From contig DBMP01000006.1 of NCBI GenBank assembly GCA_002298145.1, forward strand, positions 1 to 64,000: 64,000 nt of DNA, given 5' to 3'. Shown here one piece after another: positions 17,101 through 24,941 of this stretch. Position 1 is the first letter of the stretch. Each line of letters begins with the position of its first letter. The notes under the pieces were generated by a model that worked only from the letters and a program-made list of their open reading frames with translations, was not told where the DNA came from and ran no database searches. This DNA comes from Spartobacteria bacterium UBA695 (GTDB lineage: Bacteria > Verrucomicrobiota > Verrucomicrobiia > Chthoniobacterales > Chthoniobacteraceae). Both the position numbers and the translations under genes were made by a program.

Positions 17101-17220
17101 GGCATGCGAGAGAAACGCCACAATCATCACGGTAATAATGACGACCGCCCCCAGCGTAATGATAAGCGCCACGCCACGCATCTTCGCGCGCCCCCTGGAA
17201 AATCGATGTCTATTTAACAT
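14119..17220 (-). CDS. Verru_Chthon cassette protein A (copy 1), large PilX/GspK-like prepilin
   Basis: About 1,033 residues from ATG 17220, which overlaps the end of the preceding gene by 11 bases; an earlier in-frame codon at 17352 would lie deep inside that gene. Near the N-terminus RAKMRGVALIITLGAVVIITVMIVA is a prepilin-like basic-then-hydrophobic helix, as in minor pseudopilins of the GspK/PilX type, followed by QFRSDRLAKTGLETLVGDL. The remainder is a very large, low-similarity exported domain (YVIYDEGGLLDVNVAGYP, and near the end LNLNTQQTAVLGAVLAG). Last of four genes in order D-B-C-A, the order I recall for the TIGRFAM Verru_Chthon cassette. Function of the cassette is not established; a pseudopilus or secretion role is inference. 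Confidence 0.75.
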   Translation of the reverse strand: MLNRHRFSRGRAKMRGVALIITLGAVVIITVMIVAFLSHATLNRSISLSSAGQFRSDRLAKTGLETLVGDLRAEIVAGSTSSTTNGIVIYQPSINTTVVPCRVGNGGYPNMLKRSASGLSFWTGSDYSASVRAPVRSGSNNSTAALSTNGRFIQADRWNAPYLLGGSLPADFVAPDWVVVTRAGAIGDATALPSLSDLANKSASNTKYAIGRFAYVIYDEGGLLDVNVAGYPSGVTTDFTSRRGVLPQVGLENISGIDTIPNASALVTWRNQTTASDVTSYTNYVLSATNGFVMVASGDQTFLSRRDLINYAKANPSQLQLKALQYLGTYTRALNAPSYTPNSTRAKVGANDDVFNPSLINTRVSGTFTRDSDGTTAQVGEPLLKYRFPLSRLALITDGTTASASSTIYKYFGLTRSSSSDPWVYNHGDATRIFSLADVAAAGREPDFFELLQAAIAFGSLGQGLKGNTFANRYSLDTALYTQIIQIGANLIDQYDTDSYPTRITFNSNTYCGVENLPYIARIFELPYSTPGSGKYGYWFQPEIWNPHVNPTAAMSSGPTKFRFICSGTAEVIIQNSTGTSSAKTKGNFSNSSGLTFSISAAQTFSTPTLLSPSNATASGSDVMNDGKVNFIGVCAGVAAGISSTTTIPYTMAYFAAGSSSPVSHQLQYYRDSDTTWVTYSSIANVTGGATTVAGDGFYTYRNLVDEIRSDPRTDRFGVFAGYLTLSNNEYPGQSIRPTTARGILYSKGWPGSNNPAWTAGSPGYLGYLSENGTSSSIHYADPDGTVRRADGAYVDGNLADGGYPLATDSVNNPSSRPVVLNRLFRSVAEMGYAFRDEPWKHLDFFTAESADAALLDVFCLNESPAPAHPSQSTDPVPIAGGLNLNTQQTAVLGAVLAGVIKADEADSTLSSSEAEALARNLAAMTKASPLLNRSELVMRWISASNIKSCFGTAADAVIKRRREAAIRALSDVGNVRTWNLLIDIIAQSGRYPKSPKSLNDFVVEGERRYWLHVAIDRYTGKVVSQFLEPVYE

Positions 17221-17992
17221 AAAAGGTACGTTGATAAAGACGGATTGCCTGTACCGCCGCAGGGGCAACTCCTTTGGCAAAGTCCTTTTGAGACATATCG
17301 GCATGCCATCTGGTGATGGGCGCCTCGCCCTCGTCCGGATCGTGAAGGGCATTCACCAGCGTGGCATAGTCGGCATTCTTAAGCAGTTTTCGGCTCTTGC
17401 CATCGACAGCGGCAATGCCCACCACAATCGCAGAAACATCGCTCAGATCGCTCTGTGCGGTATTACTCAGGGTGCCATCCGTTTTCAGGTAACAAAACTC
17501 AAAACGGAAGGCAGCGTCGGCCAACACGTCGTAGTTTGCATCGGCAATGTTCGGAAGAGTCTTGGATTGAAACACCACCCCGCTAGCCCCACTCCAGTCA
17601 TCCCCCTGTACACCGCGTTCCAATTGAAAATACCGATTGGCATTTGTCTCCTGAATCCGGTAGCCCACCACCGATACACCTCGGGTTCCGCTGTAGCCTT
17701 GAACACCGCTGTAAAACCCAATGGTGTCATTGCCAGTCCCCTTGGAAAAAGCGACCGGCAGATCGGAGCGGATGGAGCAGGCCGCCAGGTCCATTTCCAG
17801 CCGGTTAAAGGCCATACGCGCCCCCGAAGCACTGTCCAGTTGTTTGGAACTGCTCGTGATGGCCTTGCTTGCCATACCAATGATCTGAGATACAAGGAGG
17901 GTCAGGATCACGACCACCGCTATCGACACCATCAGTTCAATGAGGGTGAAGGCGCAGATCCGTCGGCAACGATGGATGTAGGGGGTATTCAC
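17210..17992 (-). CDS. Verru_Chthon cassette protein C (copy 1), prepilin-like
   Basis: 260 residues. A type IV prepilin signature CAFTLIELMVSIAVVVILTL (about residues 13-32) has Ala at the cleavage position -1 and the conserved Glu at +5. A helical segment SGARMAFNRLEMDL and a beta-rich C-terminal domain follow, typical of GspJ-like minor pilins. Start overlaps the stop of protein B by 4 bases, and the end overlaps the start of protein A by 11 bases: translational coupling in a single operon. Confidence 0.75.
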   Translation of the reverse strand: MNTPYIHRCRRICAFTLIELMVSIAVVVILTLLVSQIIGMASKAITSSSKQLDSASGARMAFNRLEMDLAACSIRSDLPVAFSKGTGNDTIGFYSGVQGYSGTRGVSVVGYRIQETNANRYFQLERGVQGDDWSGASGVVFQSKTLPNIADANYDVLADAAFRFEFCYLKTDGTLSNTAQSDLSDVSAIVVGIAAVDGKSRKLLKNADYATLVNALHDPDEGEAPITRWHADMSQKDFAKGVAPAAVQAIRLYQRTFYVK

Positions 17993-18471
17993 TGCTGGGG
18001 GAAGGCGGCGACCGTCTCGAGCACGGACGCAGACTCAGAGCTGTTCAGGGCGGGCCATGTGACCCGAAACCAAATCAGGTACGGGTCCGGCCGGCCGCTC
18101 GCGGGGGAAGTGATAACATAGCTTATTTGATAGCGAGCCTTGGTCAAATCGCTCCCGGAGGAACTGTCCTGGCCGGTAATACCAAACACATTCGTCCCTG
18201 TCACGGCCCCCGAGGAACCTGTCAACGCGGGTAGTCCATAAATCTTGGAAGTGGCCGCGTACGGTGTTGCCTGGCGGTCTGCGATCATCGAAGTGAGGAT
18301 ATCGACCGCCCGGCTCTCGTCGACCGATTCCCCAGTCGACTTAATTCCCAGCGGCAGCAGGCCAATGATTCCGATCAACGCAAAGACCGCCACCCCAAGG
18401 GCTAGCACCACTTCGACCAGCGAAAAGGCCGCCGCCCCGTCCTTGCGCATCTCCTGGGGAAACAGCTTCAT
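17989..18471 (-). CDS. Verru_Chthon cassette protein B (copy 1), prepilin-like
   Basis: 160 residues. Prepilin N-terminus AAAFSLVEVVLALGVAVFALIG (about 13-34) with Glu at +5, then GIKSTGESVDESRAVDILTSM. The length and pattern match GspI/PilV-like minor pilins. Four-base overlaps with both neighbours (18468-18471 and 17989-17992). No function beyond membership in the cassette can be read from the sequence. Confidence 0.75.
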   Translation of the reverse strand: MKLFPQEMRKDGAAAFSLVEVVLALGVAVFALIGIIGLLPLGIKSTGESVDESRAVDILTSMIADRQATPYAATSKIYGLPALTGSSGAVTGTNVFGITGQDSSSGSDLTKARYQISYVITSPASGRPDPYLIWFRVTWPALNSSESASVLETVAAFPQQ

Positions 18472-19112
18472 GGCCGGTAAATGCTGACCTGACCGCTCAT
18501 TCCCACCACCTGAACCGCCGCGATATCCTTGGAATCGACAGCCGCCCCGGAGGAAGGTTTGATGCCCACTTGGATGGAGTGATAGATCGAACTGGAATCA
18601 ATGCTCGCCTTGCCCGTGGCATCGAATTGGATCACCTGCTCAAATGTCACCGGCGCGGCCCCTGTCTTCACGGTAAAGCTTCCAATGTTAGAGTTGGAAA
18701 TATCCTCGCCTGGCGTCATCCCGGCCATGGCATCGATTTGCTGCACAGAGACGTGGGGGTAGTTTTGGATCTTTCCGATGGGGTAATAAGTACTGGCGGA
18801 ATTGATATCGGCGGAGGCCCCGGTGGTTCCGGCAATGGCCCCCACCGTCAGACGCTGATTGGCGCTATCGTTATAAAAGCCAATCCACACATAAGTATTG
18901 TGCGACATAGCATAGGCGCGTGCCTGCTCCAGCAACATGGGGACATCATACACTGCCCGGTTCATAGACCAACCTCGATTAAGCGAACTCATGGCAGGGA
19001 GGGTAAGGCATGTCATCATGCATATCATCCCGACCACTACCAGCAGTTCCAGTAGAGTGAAAGCGTCCCGCCGCCAAGCGGAGTTTCGCAACGAGTTAAG
19101 GGGGGGATACAT
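18468..19112 (-). CDS. Verru_Chthon cassette protein D (copy 1), prepilin-like
   Basis: 214 residues. Prepilin motif RRDAFTLLELLVVVGMICMM (about 14-33); the residue before Phe is Ala rather than Gly. Then LPAMSSLNRGWSMNRAVYDVPMLLEQARAYAM, the GspH/FimT-like continuation. First gene of the operon: it starts 143 bases from operator site 19256-19275 and is divergent from GntR regulator 2. Its position suggests the whole cassette 1 may be controlled by the sugar-responsive regulators. Confidence 0.75.
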   Translation of the reverse strand: MYPPLNSLRNSAWRRDAFTLLELLVVVGMICMMTCLTLPAMSSLNRGWSMNRAVYDVPMLLEQARAYAMSHNTYVWIGFYNDSANQRLTVGAIAGTTGASADINSASTYYPIGKIQNYPHVSVQQIDAMAGMTPGEDISNSNIGSFTVKTGAAPVTFEQVIQFDATGKASIDSSSIYHSIQVGIKPSSGAAVDSKDIAAVQVVGMSGQVSIYRP

Positions 19113-19255
19113 AAGATACTTCCTTCCATCTTAATTGGATGACGTCAACTGAACTGACCTGCCGCGCCTGCCCAGTTTCAAAGCGTCTGCCGAAATCTGC
19201 GGGAGGCGGTTGGTTCCATCAGAGTAAATCAGTTTCATGGTTGCCTCTTTTTAAA

Positions 19256-19275
19256 TTGGTATTTGGTATTTACCA
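19256..19275. promoter_or_regulatory. Operator site 3 between prepilin cassette 1 and GntR regulator 2
   Basis: TTGGTATTT (19256-19264) runs into TGGTATTTACCA (19264-19275), the latter a TGGTA-TT-TACCA inverted repeat. The left arm is identical to that of the perfect site at 9113-9136. It lies 32 bases upstream of the start at 19308 and 143 bases upstream of cassette gene D. Autoregulation plus control of the cassette is the natural reading. Confidence 0.6.
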
Positions 19276-19307
19276 TTGATCCTATTTATGGTCAACTGGA
19301 ATTTGTG

Positions 19308-20504
19308 ATGACTGGTAACTCCTACGATAACAGCAAACTCTCCGCGCCCTACCCGAGGGCGTTGCACAGTCTGCACTGCATGCTTGCAAATATGCAGGTC
19401 AACGAGTATTTGCCCCCCGAGCGCTCCCTTTGCGTGGAGCTTGAGATTAGCCGCACCACCCTGCGCCGCGCCTTGGATTATTTCCAGCGCCAGGGCGTCC
19501 TAAAGGCCCGGCAGGGTTGCGGGACCTGTCTGGTTCGCCCCGTCACCACGCTGCCCAAATTTCGCGGCAAACCAGATCTCCGTTTCATCGGGTTGGTGGT
19601 GCCATCCGTACACGAGCCCTATATCTCTCGCATCGTCCACGGGGCCGAGCAATACGCCGCCGACCACGGGTTTCATCTCGCCCTCGCCTACGATCACAAC
19701 GACAAGGATCACCAACTGCGGCAACTGCGCAAAATGACCGATGGCGAGGTAGGCGGTCTAGCCGTTTACCCCGCCGCTGACAATCTTCAGCGCACGGAAT
19801 ATCTGAACCTTTTGCGATACATCGATGAGAAGTGCATTCCCCTGGTGATGATCGACCGTTACGCACCGGAAATCGCATCCGCTTGCGTTCTTTCCGACAA
19901 TTTTCAGGGGGCATACATCGCCACCGAACACCTAATCTTGACAGGCCACCGACGGCTGGGATTACTGGCTTTTGGTCCGGAAGGGGGTATCGCAGACAGG
20001 GATCGGAGGAAGGGATTTCTTGCCGCGCTGCAAGATTACAGGCTTCCCCCCAAGCCAGTTTTCGAGGCAAGCCTTGGTGTGCATCACCACGAAGCGTCGG
20101 CAGAAAAAGCCGTTCGTGAATGGCTCGATGGAGGCCGTGGACGCCCCCGTTTCGACGGCCTGTGCTGCATGCAGGACAACATGGCCTATGGAGCTTACAT
20201 GGCCTTGCGCTCAGCGGGGGTACGAGTCCCCGAACAGGTGGCGTTGGTCGGTTACGACAATCTCAATCGGGAACTCTTCCGCGCTGCGGGTCTGGCCCTC
20301 ACCAGCATTGACCAATCTGCGGAAAAGATCGGGTCGGAGGCAGCACGGATTCTGATTTCGAAACTCAAAGAGACCAACCTGGAAATCCGCGACCACCACC
20401 TGCTTCTCTCGCCTCGTCTGGTGGTTCGCCAGTCGTGCGGGAGCCATCCCAGCACTCGCAGACTTCATCGCGGTTCCGATCTGAAACTAATGGAACATAT
20501 CTGA
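19308..20504 (+). CDS. GntR-type DNA-binding domain fused to LacI-type sugar-binding domain (regulator 2)
   Basis: 398 residues from ATG 19308; an earlier TTG at 19263 lies inside the operator and is less likely. Winged-helix part: NEYLPPERSLCVELEISRTTLRR, then QRQGVLKARQGCGTCLVRP. Sugar-binding part: IGLVVPSVHEPYISRIVHGAE, MIDRYAPEIASACVLSDN, ATEHLILTGHRRLGLLAFG, CMQDNMAYGAYMAL, VGYDNLNRELF, LTSIDQSAEKIG. Paralogue of the gene at 12944. The GH38 operon follows 88 bases downstream on the same strand, with an operator in between, so this is probably its regulator. The inducing sugar is unknown. Confidence 0.85.
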   Translation: MTGNSYDNSKLSAPYPRALHSLHCMLANMQVNEYLPPERSLCVELEISRTTLRRALDYFQRQGVLKARQGCGTCLVRPVTTLPKFRGKPDLRFIGLVVPSVHEPYISRIVHGAEQYAADHGFHLALAYDHNDKDHQLRQLRKMTDGEVGGLAVYPAADNLQRTEYLNLLRYIDEKCIPLVMIDRYAPEIASACVLSDNFQGAYIATEHLILTGHRRLGLLAFGPEGGIADRDRRKGFLAALQDYRLPPKPVFEASLGVHHHEASAEKAVREWLDGGRGRPRFDGLCCMQDNMAYGAYMALRSAGVRVPEQVALVGYDNLNRELFRAAGLALTSIDQSAEKIGSEAARILISKLKETNLEIRDHHLLLSPRLVVRQSCGSHPSTRRLHRGSDLKLMEHI

Positions 20505-20538
20505 TCCGGCGAACATTCGAATTTCACTGGCGTCGATA

Positions 20539-20560
20539 TTGGTCTTTACTTTAATACCAA
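20539..20560. promoter_or_regulatory. Operator site 4 before the GH38 glycan operon
   Basis: TTGGTCTTT (20539-20547), spacer ACTT, TAATACCAA (20552-20560): 7 of 9 arm positions pair. The first 11 bases are identical to site 2 read on the minus strand. It lies 32 bases upstream of ATG 20593. Confidence 0.65.
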
Positions 20561-20592
20561 GTCGCGTATAGATGAATTCGGAGCTCATCCCA

Positions 20593-23500
20593 ATGATCAA
20601 ACACCCAGAGTTAATTGAGGGCCGTATTCGCAAGGCTCTACCCGCCATCGAAGCGTTGATTCACCCCCTGGCGGCCCCCGTCAGTGTGGAGGCTTGGCAC
20701 GTCGGCGGAGAACCTGTTCCTCTAGAAATCGCCCTGGCTGCCGATTACATCCCCTTTTGCGTGGGAGATCCCTGGGGACCGCAATGGGATACAACGTGGT
20801 TCCGGATTCGCGGACAGGTGCCTTCCTCCTGGGTAGAACGCAACGTGGTTCTGCTGGTTCGCCTGTCAGACCAAGGTCGCGAAGGTTTTACCGCCGAAGG
20901 ATTGGTTTACTGTAACGGCGAAATCGTGCGCGCATTGAACGCAAATCGCAACGACATCGAGGTAGCCGAAGCGGCACACGGCGGCGATACGTTTGAGTTC
21001 TACATCGAAGCAGCAGCGAACGTGGCTGACGCTTACGGCGGGGTCATTGAAAAGAAAAGCACGCCCTCGTTTCGGCTCGCCCAAGCCGAGTTGGCATGCG
21101 TGAACCGGGAAGCCTTCGACTTCTATTACGACTTTAAAGTGGCCGCCGAATTGATGGAGGTACTCCCCCTAGACGGCCAACGGCGGGGTGAACTTCGCTA
21201 TGCGCTCAACGAATCTCTAAACCGGCTCGAAATCACCGATCCCTGCACAATTCCCGCAGCCCAAAAAGCGCTCGCCGGCGTCCTGGCAAAGAAAAACGGC
21301 GACACCGCGCATCGGATTTCCGCCATCGGTCATGCCCACATCGACACCGCGTGGCTCTGGCCACTAAGGGAAACGATCCGCAAATGTGCACGCACGTTTT
21401 CCACGGCGGTTGACTACATGGACCGCTACCCGAAATATGTATTCGGCTGTTCGCAAGCCCTGCAGTATGCTTGGATGAAAGCCTACTATCCCCACCTTTT
21501 CGAGCGCATCCGCGAACGTATCCAGCGAGGTCAATGGGAACCCATCGGTTCGATGTGGGTGGAGGGCGATTGCAACCTCGCTTCCGGCGAATCGCTGATC
21601 CGCCAGATACTTTACGGGAAGCGTTTTTTTAAAGAGGAGTTTGGCTACGAGACCAAGGATGCATGGATTCCGGACGTTTTTGGCTACTCCGCAGCGCTCC
21701 CACAAATTTACCGCAGTTGCGGCATTGATTGCTTCGTTACCCAGAAGATTTCATGGAACCAGTTCAACCGTTTTCCACACCACACCTTCCTGTGGAAAGG
21801 CATCGACGGCACTGGCATCTTCAGCCACTTTCCCCCGGCTGACACCTATAACGGATTGGTCACACCAAAGGAACTGATCTACAACGTCTCGAACTTCAAG
21901 GAACACGGGCAGGCCACGTGCTCGCTCTATCTCTACGGGTTTGGCGATGGCGGCGGCGGTCCGACGATCGCCATGTTGGAGCAGGCGAAACGAATGTACA
22001 ACCTAGACGGGCTGCCGAAGTTGGAATTGGAAAAGGTCAGCGACTTCTTCCAAAAGGCGAAAGCCGATGCGCGAGATCTCCCAGTCTGGGTTGGCGAACT
22101 CTACCTGGAACTTCATCGCGGCACTTACACGACCCAGGCTCGCAACAAGCGCAGCAACCGGAAATCGGAATTCCTATTGCGTGACGCGGATTTCCTCGAT
22201 GCGCTGAGTCGCGCCCTCGTCCCCGCCCGCAAGGAATCTGCCGCCGATCCCGAACGTGCGATTTACGACGTGACCGGCCTGGGCGAGTCCAATGCCAATC
22301 GTCATGCCCATGCGCTAGAACGGGCCTGGAAGCTCCTACTCACCAACCAGTTTCATGACATCATCCCCGGGTCATCGATCGAATGGGTATATGAGGACAG
22401 CGCGCGCGATTACCATACGATTGATATTCTCGCAAACTCCGTCATTCAGTCCTCGCTCAACGCACTAAATGGCGCGGTTGATACGACGGAAATGAAGGTC
22501 CCCTTCCAGATTTTCAATACGCTCAACATTGAACGCGAGGAAGTGATTGAGACCGCGCCCGGAACTCTGGTCAAAGCGAAGATTCCGCCGTGCGGCTATC
22601 GGGTGATCGATGCAAAGAACGCCACGAGCCTTCAATCAGCCTCCGATACTGTTTCGGTTCAACAAGTGGGCGGCGAAATTCTCATAGAGAACGCACTTAT
22701 CCGTTTGCGGTTGGGGCGGGATGGCGTGATCCAGTCGATCATGGACAAGGAAGCGGGCGACCGCGAGGTTCTTGCGGAAAGCGGCGGAGGAAATCTCTTC
22801 CAGTTGCACCAGGATACCCCGAATAATTGGGATGCCTGGGACATCGATGTATTTTACAAGGAAAAGGTCACGGATCTGCGCGCGGTTGACAAAATCGAAA
22901 TTGTGGAAGCGCATCCGCTGCGCGTAAAGGTTCGCATCGAGCGAAGCTTTGGCGCCTCGCGGATTGTTCAAGACTTAATTGTGACCGCGAGTTCCAAGCG
23001 CATAGATTTTACCACCGAGGTCGACTGGAACGAAGTGCACAAGTTGCTCAAGGTTGCATTCCCCGTGAACGTCCAGTCCCTCCGAGCAACGTATGAGATT
23101 CAGTTTGGCAATGTGGAACGCCCCACCCATTACAACACGAGCTGGGATTTGGCGCGATTTGAAGTCTGTGCGCAAAAATGGGCCGATCTCTCCGAGGAGG
23201 GCTACGGTGTGGCGCTCCTCAATGACTGCAAATACGGCTACGACATCCATGGCCACGTGATGCGGCTCAGTCTTTTGCGCTCGTCCAGAGCTCCTGATCC
23301 GACGGCGGACCAGGGCCATCACCGGTTCACCTATGCTCTGTTGCCACACACGGGAGGCATTCATCAAGGCCGCGTGATCGAAGAAGGCTATCAACTAAAC
23401 GTTCCATTGCGCGTCACTCCGCTAGCAGTGCAATCCGGCTCTTTCCCCTCGCAACGGGCCTTTTTTACGACGGATCGTGCGGGAATCATCATCGAATGCA

Positions 23501-23727
23501 TTAAGGTCGCAGAAGACGGGACAGGCATCGTGGTCCGGCTTTACGAAGCCTACGGATCGCGAGGGCCTTTCAAGCTGACGACAACGTTGCCGGTTAAGGC
23601 AGCTAGCCGCACTGACATGCTTGAAAATCCCGTCGAGCAACTCGCTGTCACGAACGGGGCGATGAAGCTGGACATACGTCCTTTCGAAATCGTCACGCTC
23701 AAGCTGCAAATCCACACGATTCAATAA
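20593..23727 (+). CDS. Alpha-mannosidase, glycoside hydrolase family 38
   Basis: About 1,044 residues from ATG 20593, preferred over ATG 20572 because CGGAG lies 9 bases before it. GH38 motifs are clear: GHAHIDTAWLWPLRET at about 246-261 (zinc ligands His249 and Asp251), and MWVEGDCNLASGES with the probable nucleophile Asp326; FGDGGGGPT and NQFHDIIPGSSI are further family blocks. The C-terminal half is the beta-sandwich region usual for bacterial class II mannosidases. No signal peptide, so it acts in the cytoplasm on imported alpha-mannosides. First gene of an operon with RhaT and rhamnosidases; 14 bases separate it from rhaT. Confidence 0.93.
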   Translation: MIKHPELIEGRIRKALPAIEALIHPLAAPVSVEAWHVGGEPVPLEIALAADYIPFCVGDPWGPQWDTTWFRIRGQVPSSWVERNVVLLVRLSDQGREGFTAEGLVYCNGEIVRALNANRNDIEVAEAAHGGDTFEFYIEAAANVADAYGGVIEKKSTPSFRLAQAELACVNREAFDFYYDFKVAAELMEVLPLDGQRRGELRYALNESLNRLEITDPCTIPAAQKALAGVLAKKNGDTAHRISAIGHAHIDTAWLWPLRETIRKCARTFSTAVDYMDRYPKYVFGCSQALQYAWMKAYYPHLFERIRERIQRGQWEPIGSMWVEGDCNLASGESLIRQILYGKRFFKEEFGYETKDAWIPDVFGYSAALPQIYRSCGIDCFVTQKISWNQFNRFPHHTFLWKGIDGTGIFSHFPPADTYNGLVTPKELIYNVSNFKEHGQATCSLYLYGFGDGGGGPTIAMLEQAKRMYNLDGLPKLELEKVSDFFQKAKADARDLPVWVGELYLELHRGTYTTQARNKRSNRKSEFLLRDADFLDALSRALVPARKESAADPERAIYDVTGLGESNANRHAHALERAWKLLLTNQFHDIIPGSSIEWVYEDSARDYHTIDILANSVIQSSLNALNGAVDTTEMKVPFQIFNTLNIEREEVIETAPGTLVKAKIPPCGYRVIDAKNATSLQSASDTVSVQQVGGEILIENALIRLRLGRDGVIQSIMDKEAGDREVLAESGGGNLFQLHQDTPNNWDAWDIDVFYKEKVTDLRAVDKIEIVEAHPLRVKVRIERSFGASRIVQDLIVTASSKRIDFTTEVDWNEVHKLLKVAFPVNVQSLRATYEIQFGNVERPTHYNTSWDLARFEVCAQKWADLSEEGYGVALLNDCKYGYDIHGHVMRLSLLRSSRAPDPTADQGHHRFTYALLPHTGGIHQGRVIEEGYQLNVPLRVTPLAVQSGSFPSQRAFFTTDRAGIIIECIKVAEDGTGIVVRLYEAYGSRGPFKLTTTLPVKAASRTDMLENPVEQLAVTNGAMKLDIRPFEIVTLKLQIHTIQ

Positions 23728-23741
23728 TACCCATCCCCCCT

Positions 23742-24917
23742 ATGAGTCCCAATCCCCTCCTCGGTGTCATTTTCCATTGGCTTGGCGGCCTGGCTTCCGG
23801 TTCCTTCTACGTTCCTTACCGGCAGGTCCGGAAGTGGTCATGGGAAACCTACTGGTTGGTCGGTGGTTTTTTCTCCTGGATCATCTGCCCTTGGTTCTTT
23901 GCCGGATTGATGACGAACGATCTGCTGGGGGTGCTCGCGAAGCAATCGGTCAGCACACTGTGGTGGACCTATTTCTTTGGAGTCATGTGGGGTGTTGGCG
24001 GGCTAACGTTCGGGCTGACGATGCGCTACCTGGGCATGTCGCTGGGAATGGGCGTTGCGCTCGGCTATTGCGCTGCCTTTGGCACGCTATTGCCGCCAAT
24101 CCTGAAATCCTTTGTCTCCACCATCCCGGTTCCGGAGACCATCGCACAAATCGCCTCCACCGCGCCGGGGCAAACCACGCTGGCCGGGGTGGGCGTCTGC
24201 CTGCTGGGCATCGGCATCGCGGCGATTGCAGGCCTTACCAAAGAAAAGGAGATGCCCGCCGAGGAAAAGCAGAAGGCCGTGGCGGAGTTCAATTTTTCCA
24301 AAGGAATTATGGTAGCCACGTTTTCCGGCATTATGAGCGCCTGTTTCTCGTTTGCGCTCACCGCAGGGAAACCGATTAGCGATGCCTCCGAACTAGCCGG
24401 GACAACCGAGATTTGGTCGGGGTTGCCGAAGTTGGTCATAGTGATGTTTGGTGGGTTTACCACCAACTTCATCTGGTGCATGTTGCTTAACCTCAAGAAC
24501 CGGACCGGCTACCAATACCTCGCTACCGAGGTAAGGCCAGAGCACCTTCATCACGGAGGCCAAGGAGGCGGCGAATATGGCGTGGCCACCCTCATCGCCC
24601 CTGCGGTGGCCAATCTGCGAATTCCACGGCTACGCAACTACTTGTTCTCCGCGCTAGCTGGTACCACATGGTATTTCCAGTTTTTCTTCTATACAATGGG
24701 CGAAACCCAGATGGGAAAATTTGGCTTCGCAAGCTGGACGCTCCACATGGCGAGCATCATTATTTTTAGCACGATGTGGGGCTGGTTTTTCCATGAGTGG
24801 AAAGGCTGCAGCAATAAAGCTCACCGGCTCATTGCCTCGGGCATTGCATCGCTTATCCTCTCAACCATCATCATTGGCTTTGGCACTTACCTGAAAAGCC
24901 TGAGCGGCGTCCACTAG
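23742..24917 (+). CDS. rhaT: L-rhamnose/proton symporter
   Basis: 391 residues, about ten hydrophobic segments. The N-terminus NPLLGVIFHWLGGLASGSFYVPYRQVRKWSWETYW and the C-terminal part GTTWYFQFFFYTMGETQMG with WGWFFHEWKG match the RhaT family closely. It imports L-rhamnose across the inner membrane. Its place between the GH38 gene and two rhamnosidase-type genes says the operon's main monosaccharide is rhamnose. Catabolic genes such as rhaA, rhaB or rhaD are not in this window. Confidence 0.93.
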   Translation: MSPNPLLGVIFHWLGGLASGSFYVPYRQVRKWSWETYWLVGGFFSWIICPWFFAGLMTNDLLGVLAKQSVSTLWWTYFFGVMWGVGGLTFGLTMRYLGMSLGMGVALGYCAAFGTLLPPILKSFVSTIPVPETIAQIASTAPGQTTLAGVGVCLLGIGIAAIAGLTKEKEMPAEEKQKAVAEFNFSKGIMVATFSGIMSACFSFALTAGKPISDASELAGTTEIWSGLPKLVIVMFGGFTTNFIWCMLLNLKNRTGYQYLATEVRPEHLHHGGQGGGEYGVATLIAPAVANLRIPRLRNYLFSALAGTTWYFQFFFYTMGETQMGKFGFASWTLHMASIIIFSTMWGWFFHEWKGCSNKAHRLIASGIASLILSTIIIGFGTYLKSLSGVH

Positions 24918-24941
24918 TCACTTTCCTTCCCACTAATCCCC

